From NCBI GenBank assembly GCA_003024985.2, contig PXIH01S0034438.1: a DNA stretch of 10,450 nt; one strand, given 5' to 3'. Shown one piece after another: positions 1 through 7,969 of this stretch (its first letter is position 1; every line of letters starts with the position of its first letter). Both the position numbers and the translations under genes were made by a program. Source of the DNA: Euperipatoides rowelli (Eukaryota > Onychophora > Udeonychophora > Euonychophora > Peripatopsidae). The notes beneath the pieces were generated by a model. It saw only the letters and a list, made by a program, of their open reading frames with translations, searched no databases and had not been told where the DNA came from.

Positions 1-89
1 AGTACTAATTAGAAAAATACTTTTGCATGTGCTACTTCCATCCTCTAAGTTAATTCCAAGATATAGTGGTATATATATTGTTACTTATA

Positions 90-770
90 AGGTTATTTGT
101 TGTTATTTAGATCAAAATTTGTTACAGTATTTATAGTGTTGAATTCATGCATAATGTAGTAGGGGTTTTTTTCCCCAGTGGAATTATGTATTACACTATG
201 TATAGAGTGTATGGCAAAAGGAACAATTTGATCCAAGTTAGAAAAATTAGTATTACACATTTTTGCCAGCACATTAATAATATTGCTATTTACCTTTTCT
301 GCCAGACCATTTCCTTGTGGGTGGTAAGGAGAGCTTAAAATGTGTCTATTTAATTTCTTACATAATGATTGGAATATCATTCCAACCATCTACCCATCAT
401 GAGCTGTGATGATCTACCCAGAGCCTCCACAATAGGAAAATATCTTATGGAGATAGTATTCACTATAGTGGAAGTCTCCATACTTTTAATAGGGCTGACT
501 ATGGAAAACAATAAATGTTGCCCATCCATAAAATGATGCAATGATTGCCCTTGGAAGTAATTTGAAAGTGACCCATGATATCCATAGGCAATTTCTTCAT
601 AGGAGAAGATGGAGGGATCCGTGTCTGAAGTGGAACTATTTTAAATGGAATGTTGTGACTTTGACATTTGAAAAAAAACTGGATATAGACATTCATAAAT
701 CTGTGAATATTATCTCAAAAGAAACTGGAACAGACCTGCCATAAAGTTTTATCAAGACTTGTTACAGTAT
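90..770 (-). pseudogene. Gypsy A integrase remnant (zinc-binding tail and DDE core)
   Basis: Minus-strand reading. A partial zinc-binding region at about 770-660 ends in CQSHNIPFK; the upstream Cys is replaced. The start of the catalytic core follows (PMKKLPMDIMGHF, about 600-560), supplying the first acidic residue. A poorly conserved stretch comes next. Then HDG followed by a stop (about 395-380) keeps the second Asp, and SSPYHPQGNGLAEK (about 345-295) keeps the third acidic residue. The longest open piece, 389-93, is 98 codons and ends after the post-core STG...P region. Stops and at least one frame change separate the pieces, so no functional integrase can be made. The family's role is to insert the element's cDNA into the genome. 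Confidence 0.88.
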
Positions 771-1049
771 CATGGTAATTATGAATTACTTTTGGCACAA
801 GTGCATTTTGGCACAAGTTTTCAGTATAAATCACCATATAAACTGTAAGGAGCAATCTTTTTTAAAATTAACTGAGTTTCATCTAAGGTATAATTTCCCT
901 CTACAAATTATTTTTAATCTGTTCTAAGAGAATCCTTTATTTTTGGTCAATGTTTTGTGAATTGACAAAGGCTCCCTTATTGTGCCTGTTACTACTGAGT
1001 TTGCAGAATTGACTTCACATTTTCATGAAAGTGAAAACATTTAATTTTC

Positions 1050-1400
1050 CAGGAACATGTTCAAACCATAATTTGTGGGCCTGGATAGACCACAAGCACC
1101 TAATTAGTCATTGATTGTTATATTTTAGCTCAAATATATTAGTAAAGGTCTATGATTCATTCTTAAGATAATATAATAGTCATATGCAATATGCTTGAAT
1201 TGCTGCAGCACATAAACAATAGCCAGGCTTCTTTCTCAATACCACATAATTGTGCTAGCCTTTGTTTAATTTGAAACTACTTTATGCTATCAGTTGCATG
1301 TGGCCTTTGGCAAATTCTTGTTCAGCTAAACCTCTAGGCCTATATCTGAAGCATCCATAGAAATAAAAAATGGTTTAGAAAAGTATGTGTATGCTAGGAG
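1050..1400 (-). pseudogene. Gypsy A RNase H remnant
   Basis: On the minus strand KPFFISMDASDIGLE (about 1380-1338) matches the start of the RNase H domain fused to RT in Gypsy elements, where DAS carries the first catalytic Asp. LAIVYVLQQFK (about 1225-1185) matches the conserved helix with the catalytic Glu region. WFEHVPGKLNV (about 1075-1040) matches the C-terminal pGKxN block, but the ADxLSR that normally follows has been lost. Several stops interrupt the frame. Confidence 0.8.
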
Positions 1401-1439
1401 AGATAAGATTACTAATTTGTTTTAAAAGTTTGGAAGGCT

Positions 1440-2200
1440 TTGACAGTTTATTTTCACATTTTTTTTAATTTAAAAGTAGATGTAGTGGTGTTGCTATCTA
1501 TGTACATTTTTTATGAATCTGCAGTAGAAACCAACAGATCCAAGAAAATCCTAACATGCTTAACACAATATGGCTTAGGGAATTCAAACACTGCCTTAAT
1601 ATTTTGGCTAGAAGGCAGGCAGCCATTTTGTTACTTCATATGTCTAAAATTTTTAATGAATGTTGGAATAGACTGAACTTGAAAGGTTTCATAGTCATGT
1701 TAATATTTTCTAAGGCTTGAAACAACTTATCTAAAATCTCCAAGCGCTCTTCTACTGTAGACATGAAAAAGATTGTATCATCAAGGCAGGAACAAACTTT
1801 GTCTTTAGAATTAATATTTGCGTAAACAGTTATTAATAATTTCCAAGGCAGAAAGACTTTGTGGCATCTGGTCTAAATGTACTGTTGCCAAGGTAATTAT
1901 AAACTGAATTTATGTTGGACAGATTCAGCCAGTTCAATAATAAAATACCAATTATTTTGGTCTAGAGTAGAAATATGTGAGCTCCTCCTAGTCAACATAA
2001 AATATCATCAATCCTCTTTAGTAGTGGGAAGTGATTCGGTTTAATTTTTGCATTGACCCTTGTGAGAGCTAAGGCTAGAATAGGCACTGGTTTGGTAGTA
2101 ATAGTTGGCACTATTGGAGAATTGTCAGGTTACTGCCACTTCATTCCGCTTTAACGTTGGGATTTCCTGCACACTTGAGTTAATAAACTTGGTAGAAATT
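1440..2200 (-). pseudogene. Gypsy A reverse transcriptase remnant
   Basis: Minus-strand pieces in family order: VNAKIKPNHFPLLKRIDDIL (about 2055-1995), matching the RT block that precedes the first catalytic Asp; then CLDDTIFF (about 1790-1767), corresponding to the polymerase YLDD box with Tyr changed to Cys; then ALENINMTMKPFKF (about 1725-1680), matching the segment after the active site; then an FLGL-like region near 1540-1500. Frames change several times and stops are present. The sequence from 2200 to 2440 carries no recognisable protease or gag. Confidence 0.82.
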
Positions 2201-2440
2201 TTCTAAGTTATTCTTAACTTTTCTAAAAATCTTCTAAGTAAATTTTAGTAGTTCAGAACATTTTCTAATGCTGTTAATGCTGTTTATGTGTCGACTGGAA
2301 TGAATCACAAATTAAATCTTCTTGGTCATTTTGTAAATTTGGAATATTAATCATTTTTACAGATTATACAATAAAAATCAAACATTATCTGCTGATTTTA
2401 AAAACATAATTAATTTTAGTCTACATATTAATTTTAACTA
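2200..2440. other. Unassigned junction between Copia and Gypsy A relics
   Basis: This is very AT-rich sequence with no recognisable coding motif, LTR end or target-site duplication. It must contain the border between two different retrotransposon families that both lack their expected ends here. Confidence 0.4.
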
Positions 2441-3070
2441 TGTCATCTTAAAGCAGTTGAAAACTTTAAAGACCATTGAATGTTTAAGACTAAGATTTTA
2501 ATAAATCGATCACATGCCTAGCAAGAATCAATGGACTGGAAATAGCAGGTCATGGATGCTATCGCAAGCCCAAACTACATCATCAACAATTAGCTTACGG
2601 ACTTTCTATGCTGGAAAAGATAATTGCTCTGTTTATGAATCACTTTGTTGAAATTATTTTTAGAAGTAAAAATCAGCTATGTCAAATAATTAAAAATTTA
2701 GACTTAAGGGCCCCGTATGCACAACATTTATCTGATGATCTGAAATTATGTTTAACAGATATATTGTTTTCTGTATGGGATTGTCTTTAAACAAATCACT
2801 ATGATGTGATTGTGTCAGTGGGTGCTCTGCAATGTTTGAAAATTCAGTATGAAACCTCCTAGGGCAATATTGTGTCTGACTGAAACCTTTATCTACTAGT
2901 CTTACTTTATGTTTTTGTAATATTTCTGAGTTGTCTATATTTTGATTTGAATACTCATTTTGAGCCTAATACATTTTTATATTTTGATCATGGGACATGT
3001 TCCCATGTGCCATTTTCTCTATTCATCATTTATGGCCTGTCTCCATTTGTCTATGTTTGATGGTTGTAAA
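2440..3070 (-). pseudogene. Copia reverse transcriptase remnant
   Basis: On the minus strand IDKWRQAIND (about 3060-3030) matches the kWxxAmxxE start of the Copia RT module. KHKVRLVDKGFSQ (about 2917-2878) matches the yKARLVAKGFxQ block. LIVDDVVWACDS (about 2592-2557) fits the YVDD active-site box, with both Asp kept. VIDLLKS (about 2505-2485) may be the start of the post-RT connection. The region between 2860 and 2600 is too eroded to align by eye. The first two motifs are strong; the VDD box is moderate. Confidence 0.72.
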
Positions 3071-3359
3071 ACTTCTTTTAGTGTTATGAGGGCTTTGATT
3101 TCTGTCCCTATTTGTATATGATTAGTCATATTTCATTTTCTGTTTTCTTCTTTTTTAGCTATCCTCTCTGATCTTTTAGATACATTTTGTTTTAGGTTTT
3201 ATGCCATTTAGTCTTCTTTTGTTGTTTATTCTTGAGTTTTAATTGTTAATTACTTCTTTTGTTTTTAAAAAATTATAGCTGGTATAATATCTTCTATTGA
3301 CATATTTTCATGTGTTTTGTATTAAAATATGTTCTAATTGAATGTGGTGTTGCTTCCCA

Positions 3360-3785
3360 GAAATTTGAGTTATCTTTTTATATTCAATAATTTATATCCT
3401 TTTGCCTCTTTGGAGTATCCCATAAATATCTTTTCTTCTCTCTTTGGATCAAATTTGTCAAAACATCTTTGTGTGCATATTGTATTCCAAACTTGTCAAC
3501 CAAAGAATTTGAGGTGTTTATTTCTAGCTTTCTATTGGTCCATAATTCCTCAGGTTGTAGGTTTTGAGTAGCTATGGAAGGACACTTGTTCTTGATTTAA
3601 GTGACTGTATCTAGTGCGTCTGTCCAAAAAATTATTGGTACACTTGATTCAATTAGTCTTATCATGTCCATTAAAGTTTGTTCTATTTTTTTATGCAACT
3701 CTATTTTGTTGTGGACTCTTAGGCCCTGTTAGCTGTCTATTAATACCTTGTTGTTTAAAGTATTTGTTGAAATTTCTTCATTTAT
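3360..3785 (-). pseudogene. Copia integrase C-terminal half remnant
   Basis: On the minus strand FNKYFKQQGINRQLT (about 3778-3734) and GPKSPQQNRVA (about 3733-3700) match the last third of the Copia DDE core. The conserved Gly of PQQNG is Arg, and a stop stands where the catalytic Glu of the AERKNR-like motif should be. After a frame-broken stretch, HLKFFG (about 3515-3498) and DPKREEKIFMGYSKEAKGYK (about 3452-3393) match the C-terminal block in which a Copia element presents its GYS motif. Both blocks are convincing; the catalytic residue loss and stops make it inactive. Confidence 0.87.
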
Positions 3786-3789
3786 TTAC

Positions 3790-4025
3790 AATATATTATA
3801 CAGAGTACATTTTTGATTACAAATCATTAAATTTCACAAACAATAATCGTTTAACATATAATTCAAAGTTCCAAATACAATATTTGTGTTCAGAAAAACA
3901 TGAAAAAACATTTACTACTTGTACTAAATCTAATCCAGAAAAGAGGGTTTCTCTGATTCGAACCAGCGACCCAGGGTACGGGGGAATATCAAGTCGGCCA
4001 ATGAAACCACTTGTCCAGCCTCTTT
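3790..4025 (-). mobile_element. tRNA-derived SINE (SINE B), minus strand
   Basis: The minus strand shows a tRNA-like head: an A-box-like TGGACAAGTGG (4017-4007) and a near-perfect B box GGTTCGAATCA (3964-3954), about 43 nt apart as in a tRNA gene. A genuine tRNA is unlikely because the acceptor stem and a CCA-proximal pairing are not seen and the sequence continues into an AT-rich body ending near TGTAAATAAATGAAG (about 3800-3785). The 5' start is near 4025-4030. The body end is uncertain because it merges with the Copia integrase remnant. No convincing target-site duplication was found. It lies in the downstream intron in the sense of the host gene. Confidence 0.62.
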
Positions 4026-4029
4026 GTCT

Positions 4030-4407
4030 TATTTTTTAAAAAAAGTGATAGTATTTTTAAAAAATATATCTTTGTGAGACAAATAGTTTTTCATACAAGA
4101 TAAATAAATTTATTTCAATATTCCTAGTCAAACACCATCATATTTAAACATCTATTCATAATGGTCTTGTCAGGTCTTGCTGTATCAGAGAAAACATTTA
4201 ATTAAACAATGTTGTTATTCAAATGAATACATCCTACAATCAACCATTATATTTAGAACTTTCATATTCTTTGCATTTATGTTTATACTTCCCTAAAGCT
4301 AAAATATTATTAAATATGACCTTTAAATGTGTAACATATCATCAAAATTGTTTCAAAGTTTTAATAAAACATATCAAAGTGACAACAAATAAAATAATTA
4401 TACATAC
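4030..4407. other. Unassigned AT-rich intron sequence
   Basis: Between SINE B and the decarboxylase exon I see no coding motif, RNA gene or clear repeat. It includes the 5' part of the downstream intron. The 67-codon plus-strand frame at 4223-4426 overlaps the real exon on the other strand and is not supported. Confidence 0.5.
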
Positions 4408-4569
4408 CTCAATGCCTTTTAAATAGGGTTTAAATTCAGGACAGATAAAGGCACTTCCAGCATACGCTGCATCAACATGAAGCCAGACTATTTCATCTTC
4501 ACATACAGGACCAATTTCATGTATTGGATCAAAGGAACAGCAGGATGTAGTGCCTAGGGTGGCACAGGC
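4408..4569 (-). CDS. Internal exon of a PLP-dependent aromatic-L-amino-acid decarboxylase (AADC/DDC-like)
   Basis: This 162-nt exon is open over 54 codons and phase 0 at both ends. On the minus strand the acceptor reads tttctAG|GCC, with AG at 4571-4570, and the donor reads GAG|GTATG, with GT at 4407-4406. The product starts [14 protein letters not shown], continues through [18 protein letters not shown] and ends KGIE. These are hallmark motifs of group II PLP decarboxylases, which convert L-DOPA, 5-hydroxytryptophan or related amino acids to amines in the cytosol. The Asp of HVDAAYAG (exon residue 33) corresponds to the residue that pairs with the pyridine nitrogen of PLP (Asp271 of mammalian DDC). 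The LGTT threonine lies in the cofactor pocket. The PLP-binding Lys (NPHKW motif) should be in the next exon and is not visible. SCCSFD and GSAFICPEF favour AADC over histidine decarboxylase, but tyrosine or histidine decarboxylase cannot be excluded. No disabling change is seen. Confidence 0.95.
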
Positions 4570-4570
4570 C

Positions 4571-4920
4571 TAGAAAATTTTAAATATTCTTATATATTGC
4601 AATATGATTATAAAAAAATTGCAATATTAGAAAAATAATAAAATCTTACTCGTATATAAATACTCAAGAGTGCTAATAAAACTTAACTAGGCTAACTCAC
4701 AAAAAAAATAATAATTAAGAAAATGAATAATTTATTTAGAATAATTATCATGAAAAAAATCATGAAAAAAGAAACATTTTTAAAGATTAGGCTAAAAATT
4801 CTAAAAAATACAATGTGCAATTTTAGTTTAGTATAAAATTCTACCATACTCCTACAAAAATAGTCTAATATTTTAATATTGTAGACACTTATTGCATTCT
4901 AAAAATTCTATCAGTACCAT
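4571..4920. other. Unassigned AT-rich intron sequence before the 162-nt exon
   Basis: This is the 3' part of the large intron on the minus strand. It is very AT-rich, with a small local duplication (ATCATGAAAAAA twice near 4747-4771). No gene or element is recognised. Confidence 0.5.
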
Positions 4921-4950
4921 ATTTTAAAACTATTTTTTTTTATTTAAAAA
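4921..4950 (+). repeat. Left target-site duplication of SINE A
   Basis: It begins ATTTTAAAACTAT and ends ATTTAAAAA, matching 5241-5263. An extra run of about seven T residues is the only difference. A following A7 may be the element's tail or part of the expansion. Confidence 0.7.
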
Positions 4951-4957
4951 AAAAAAA

Positions 4958-5240
4958 TCTCTCCAATGGGAGAAGAGATGTATTTTTTTGAGGTTAATTA
5001 AATTAAATACACCAGAAAATTTCAATAATACATCAGAAACAGGTTCCTAAGATCATAAGATGTTAACAAGGGCAGCGTACTTAGAAAAACCCAAAGCGAG
5101 CTGTTACAGCTAAGGAAAAAAACCATTCCGTAATTGCCCAAGGCGTAATTGCCCAAGGCGAGGCGCGAACCTGTACACCTCAGCATATGCCTTCGGTTCA
5201 TCGAGAGGAAGCAAATCCGCTCGACCATGAAACCAAGACA
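4958..5240 (-). mobile_element. tRNA-derived SINE (SINE A), minus strand, with target-site duplication
   Basis: On the minus strand the element starts near 5240 with a tRNA-like head: an A-box-like TGGTCGAGCGG (5227-5217) and a B-box-like GGTTCGCGCCT (5171-5161). An internal 15-bp tandem duplication and an AT-rich body follow. The 3' end is a small hairpin, TCTCC-cATT-GGAGA (4973-4960), followed by a T run. It is flanked by direct repeats: ATTTTAAAACTAT plus ATTTAAAAA at 4921-4950 and again at 5241-5263, differing by an expansion of T in the left copy. This is the best-bounded insertion in the window. It is about 280 bp, the usual size of a SINE, and probably Pol III-transcribed when active. 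Confidence 0.8.
5131..5160 (-). repeat. 15-bp perfect tandem duplication inside SINE A
   Basis: TAATTGCCCAAGGCG occurs twice head to tail (5131-5145 and 5146-5160), immediately downstream of the B box in the SINE's own direction. It may be a replication slip in this copy or a feature of the family. Confidence 0.9.
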
Positions 5241-5263
5241 ATTTTAAAACTATTATTTAAAAA
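5241..5263 (+). repeat. Right target-site duplication of SINE A
   Basis: ATTTTAAAACTATTATTTAA followed by AAA directly abuts the 5' (tRNA-like) end of the SINE and matches 4921-4950. The 23-bp length is somewhat long for a LINE-mobilised SINE but plausible. Confidence 0.7.
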
Positions 5264-5851
5264 TTTAGGCAACAAATCATTTAAGCTATTGGCACTTAAA
5301 GCATGTCTGCAAATATGATTTAACATTTCTGTATACTAAACTATAGGAAAACTGGAAAATAAGCAATAATGTCTACATGACCCAAAATCAATCCAGGGCG
5401 TGGTACATATGACACTTATTTTAATTATAGCAGTGAAAAGTGTTCATACAGTCTGGTGTTATTCCAAGACAATTCAACAATACACAGATTTCTTGATGAT
5501 TTCTTTTACAGAACCCTTTATGTACATCACCCTAAAATGGCTAACAAACTCCAGACTTATAACAACACTTATATTGAGAATTTTCTAAAATTTTAATAAG
5601 ATTTCACAAAATAGATTGTCCAGATTTAGAAATAAAGATAATAAGTTAGTTGTAAAGTAGTTGTAGCATTGACATTATGACATTATGTAAATACGGCCAT
5701 TCTCTTGCTGATACAGGAAATGAAATAAAAACAATAGGTAGGCTACGCTGAGAGTTCAGGTAGAGAATGTAGCTGGCTAACAGGTATACTTTTGTCTCTA
5801 AATATTTATTTAGATGGACACAATAACTTCCACATCAATTAGTTGTAAACA
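5264..5851. other. Unassigned intron sequence between SINEs A and C
   Basis: There is no recognisable coding motif on either strand. A short tandem GACATTAT pair sits near 5671-5686. The 62-codon frame at 5400-5588 shows no family likeness. Confidence 0.5.
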
Positions 5852-5863
5852 ATATCTAATATA

Positions 5864-6241
5864 GTCAAGGGACCATGGCCGCGAGGTTTTGTATTGGCCA
5901 CGGTAGCCTTGTCTATATAAGGATGTCATAGGTTTGATCCCTGGGCAGCTCCGGTGCCAAAAAAATTGTGAATTTTCTTACACTGTTTTGAGGCACAGGG
6001 AATTGAATATGATATTTGTGTACTAATTGTTTGTCTATTGATAGATTTTTGGAATTATGACGAATGGAAATGGAACAATGGATCTCAGAAAAATGGCCAC
6101 CATTCTTGCCTTGGCAAGGATTACATCATCACTGTTGTATCCAGATTAGAAGATTATACATAATGTAAATAGTTGTAAATAGTAGAGTACTCCTCAGCCG
6201 TTAGACGGGATAATAAAAAATTAAAAAATAAATATACCGGT
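5864..6241 (+). mobile_element. tRNA-derived SINE (SINE C), plus strand
   Basis: The tRNA-like head has an A-box-like TGGCCGCGAGG (5876-5886) and a B box GGTTTGATCCC (5931-5941). A body of about 240 bp follows and ends in a small hairpin CCGT-TAG-ACGG (6198-6208) and an A-rich tail of the form (AATAAAAA)n (6209-6234). Possible target-site duplications are ATATCTAATATA (5852-5863) and ATATTTAATATA (6242-6253), with one mismatch; these are weak in AT-rich DNA. A terminal hairpin followed by a short simple repeat is the arrangement seen where a SINE shares its 3' end with a partner LINE; the partner is not identifiable here. The body shows no obvious likeness to SINEs A or B. Confidence 0.72.
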
Positions 6242-6246
6242 ATATT
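6231..6246. repeat. 16-bp perfect palindrome at the 3' end of SINE C
   Basis: AATATACCGGTATATT is its own reverse complement. It sits between the A-rich SINE tail and the candidate right target-site duplication, which it partly overlaps. Confidence 0.85.
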
Positions 6247-6253
6247 TAATATA

Positions 6254-6945
6254 ATAAGCTTGTCATGACAAATGCATAAATATCAAGAAAGAATTAAACT
6301 AACATTATGCCACCACATATAGTATAATATATAATGATTTGGTTTATATTTATAAACAATTAATTATAAAAAAAAAAATCTAAAAATAATTTTATTATAA
6401 AGAAAAGAAAATATGGCATTAGTCATACATATCAATTTACAAATTCAAACAGAATACAGATGTCTATTAATATAAGAAACATTAAAATTTGAAATACATT
6501 AGAAATGGAATTTTTTAAATGTTCTTTTTCTAGTTTTAAAAAATTGATAAAGATATATTTGAAAATGAATATAAACAATACATTAGGTGAAGTATGATTC
6601 AGAGATCATAAATATTACCGTATAGTTGAACTGATATATATTGTAATTTATGTTTTTCACTTATTGAGAGATGTATAATTTTTTTTTTACTTGATTAATA
6701 TGTTGTATGGTTTTATAAATATATTTTGGCATAGTGTTATTTTATTTCTCTATTTGTATTTCGTATGTATGTTTCCTTCTATGGTATTCATTTTAAATAC
6801 CATTTTATACAAAAAAACTAATTTTCTTAACAATAAAGTGATTAATATTATTATTGATTATTATTATTATAGCAGCTACATTGAAGTTGAGATTGTAAAA
6901 AAAAAAAGTATTAATAAACATAGCTCCACACAAATCATAACCAAA
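6254..6945. other. AT-rich stretch upstream of Gypsy B gag (possible old LTR/leader)
   Basis: No coding motif is seen. By position, the 5' LTR and leader of Gypsy B should lie in the right-hand part, and an AATAAAG polyadenylation-like signal occurs near 6832. I could not find a matching second LTR after 9580, so the LTR reading is inference only. Confidence 0.3.
6841..6873. repeat. ATT-rich imperfect microsatellite
   Basis: Repeated ATT units (ATTAATATTATTATTGATTA and ATTATTATTAT) lie just upstream of the Gypsy B gag. They could be part of the old LTR or leader, but nothing proves it. Confidence 0.6.
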
Positions 6946-7800
6946 ATGGCGGGGGTGAGTTTTTACCTGCCACAATTTCCGGCATTTGACTGTAATTCAC
7001 ACCCACTCCATAGAATATGGTTGAAAAAATACATTGACAAATTGGAAAAATTTATTTTTGCAACAAGTTTTACAGGTGAAAAAACCTAGACCAATGCTGT
7101 TCTATTATGTAGGGGATGGCATGATGGAAATATTTGATTCATTGTTGAATACAGGCACACATATAGTGAAACACATGCAACACTCAATAAGTGTTTTTCT
7201 ACCTTTAAAAATGTAATCTATGATGTAGGCTATACACCTTTACACAAAGTAGATAATTTGATCAAGAAATTCTTGATCAGTTTTGCAGACATCTGACAAA
7301 GGCTGCAGTGAACTGTGATTTAGCAAATATAGATAAAAAATAAATTGAAGGATCAAATAATTATTGGCATTAGCTCTTCTACGAAGCACATTCATTCATT
7401 GCAAACCCATTTCACAATATATATTTTTAGTTACGGGCATGTCAAGGAAATCTTTTTAAACACAAATAACAGATAGAAGCTATTAATAAAAGAAATACAA
7501 GCAGTAGACATGAATTAAAAGAACAAACACATAACAATGATAGCTCTTGCAAAGAGACAAATATATAGAAGAGAATAGGAATTTATGTACACATTGACAT
7601 TTTGAGAAAAACCAGAACAGGAAAACAAACAAAGAGATACCATATACATGCAAAAGAATGAACAAGCCTCAAATAAAAAGGGCATGTAAACAATACGTGT
7701 ATGAACATGGCTAAAAGTGACACAAAGGAAAGCAAGAGGACAAAAATATGTAGCAGGTGCATTAAGACAAATCATTTTGCCAGACTCAAGGAAAGAACAC
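6946..7800 (+). pseudogene. Gypsy B gag remnant with zinc knuckle
   Basis: ATG at 6946 opens MAGVSFYLPQFPAFD, the usual gag N-terminus of this group. A frameshift near 7080 leads into PRPMLFYYVGDGMMEIFDSL (about 7093-7152), and FLPLKNVIYDV lies near 7195-7225. NCDLANID (7312-7335) and a shifted KDQIIIGISSS (about 7345-7380) match later gag helices. CSRCIKTNHFA (7749-7781) is a CX2CX4H zinc knuckle whose fourth ligand position (7788-7790) is Lys instead of Cys. Gag forms the particle and binds the element RNA. Stops at several points leave only short frames. Confidence 0.85.
7259..7279. repeat. 21-nt palindrome in the gag remnant
   Basis: TGATCAAGAA-A-TTCTTGATCA forms a perfect 10-bp inverted repeat around one base. 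Confidence 0.9.
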
Positions 7801-7969
7801 AACCACAAAGGGCTCAATATAATGATCAGGATGAGCAAGAAAGTGATACTGAGCTGAAATTGGATATATCTTAACAAATACAACTGTCCAAATGAGTGAC
7901 AGGAAGTAAAGAAAACATCCTGATCAATTGAAGATGATGGTACAGTAATACATAAGGTACACTATAGCC

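Larger units (their letters stand above)
1..2200 (-). mobile_element. Degenerate Ty3/Gypsy retrotransposon remnant A (RT-RNase H-integrase)
   Basis: Minus-strand fragments appear in normal Gypsy pol order: reverse transcriptase (about 2200-1440), RNase H (about 1400-1050), and integrase with a zinc-binding remnant (about 770-90). Each is broken by several stops and frameshifts, so the copy is old and inactive. The gag and protease parts and the upstream LTR are missing: the recognisable part starts near 2200, close to the end of the Copia remnant. The downstream end leaves the window at position 1. It is in the sense orientation of the host gene. Its integrase sequence differs clearly from that of the plus-strand Gypsy copy at 6946-9580, so they are two families. 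The 2200 boundary is approximate. Confidence 0.88.
2440..3790 (-). mobile_element. Degenerate Ty1/Copia retrotransposon remnant (integrase end to RT)
   Basis: Minus-strand fragments follow Copia order, in which integrase precedes RT: the integrase core end and C-terminal GYS block (about 3785-3370), then the pre-RT WRQAI region (about 3050-3030), the RT entry block RLVDKGFSQ (about 2905-2878) and a VDD box (about 2590-2557). The integrase-before-RT order and these motifs separate it from the neighbouring Gypsy relic. No LTR, gag or protease is visible. The upstream end abuts a SINE near 3790, and the downstream end fades near 2440. There are many stops and frameshifts. Confidence 0.82.
1..4407 (-). 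other. Partial downstream intron of the decarboxylase gene
   Basis: The intron starts with GTATGT at 4407-4402 on the minus strand and runs out of the window at position 1. I looked for the next expected coding block (the NPHKW lysine motif) on the minus strand and did not find it. The intron therefore probably exceeds 4.4 kb. It is largely filled by a SINE, a Copia remnant and a Gypsy remnant, all in the same orientation as the host gene. Confidence 0.7.

Noticed and set aside
2608-2790. 60-codon plus-strand open frame
   Set aside because: No recognisable motif; it lies opposite the eroded Copia RT.
3954-4020. Functional tRNA gene
   Set aside because: A and B boxes are present, but acceptor-stem pairing was not seen, and the sequence continues into a SINE-like AT-rich body.
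3614-4039. 141-codon plus-strand open frame
   Set aside because: It is antisense to the Copia integrase remnant and SINE B. The composition is low-complexity and hydrophobic, with no family motif.
5022-5228. 68-codon minus-strand open frame
   Set aside because: It lies wholly within SINE A, including its A and B boxes and the 15-bp duplication, so it is not a protein gene.
6691-7089. 132-codon plus-strand open frame as one protein
   Set aside because: Only the part from the ATG at 6946 has family support (gag). The part upstream is AT-rich leader-like sequence without motif.
7515-7883. 122-codon minus-strand open frame rich in hydrophobic and Cys residues
   Set aside because: It is the antisense of the Gypsy B gag and zinc-knuckle region. 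Its membrane-like look is the mirror of AT-rich, Lys-rich gag codons.
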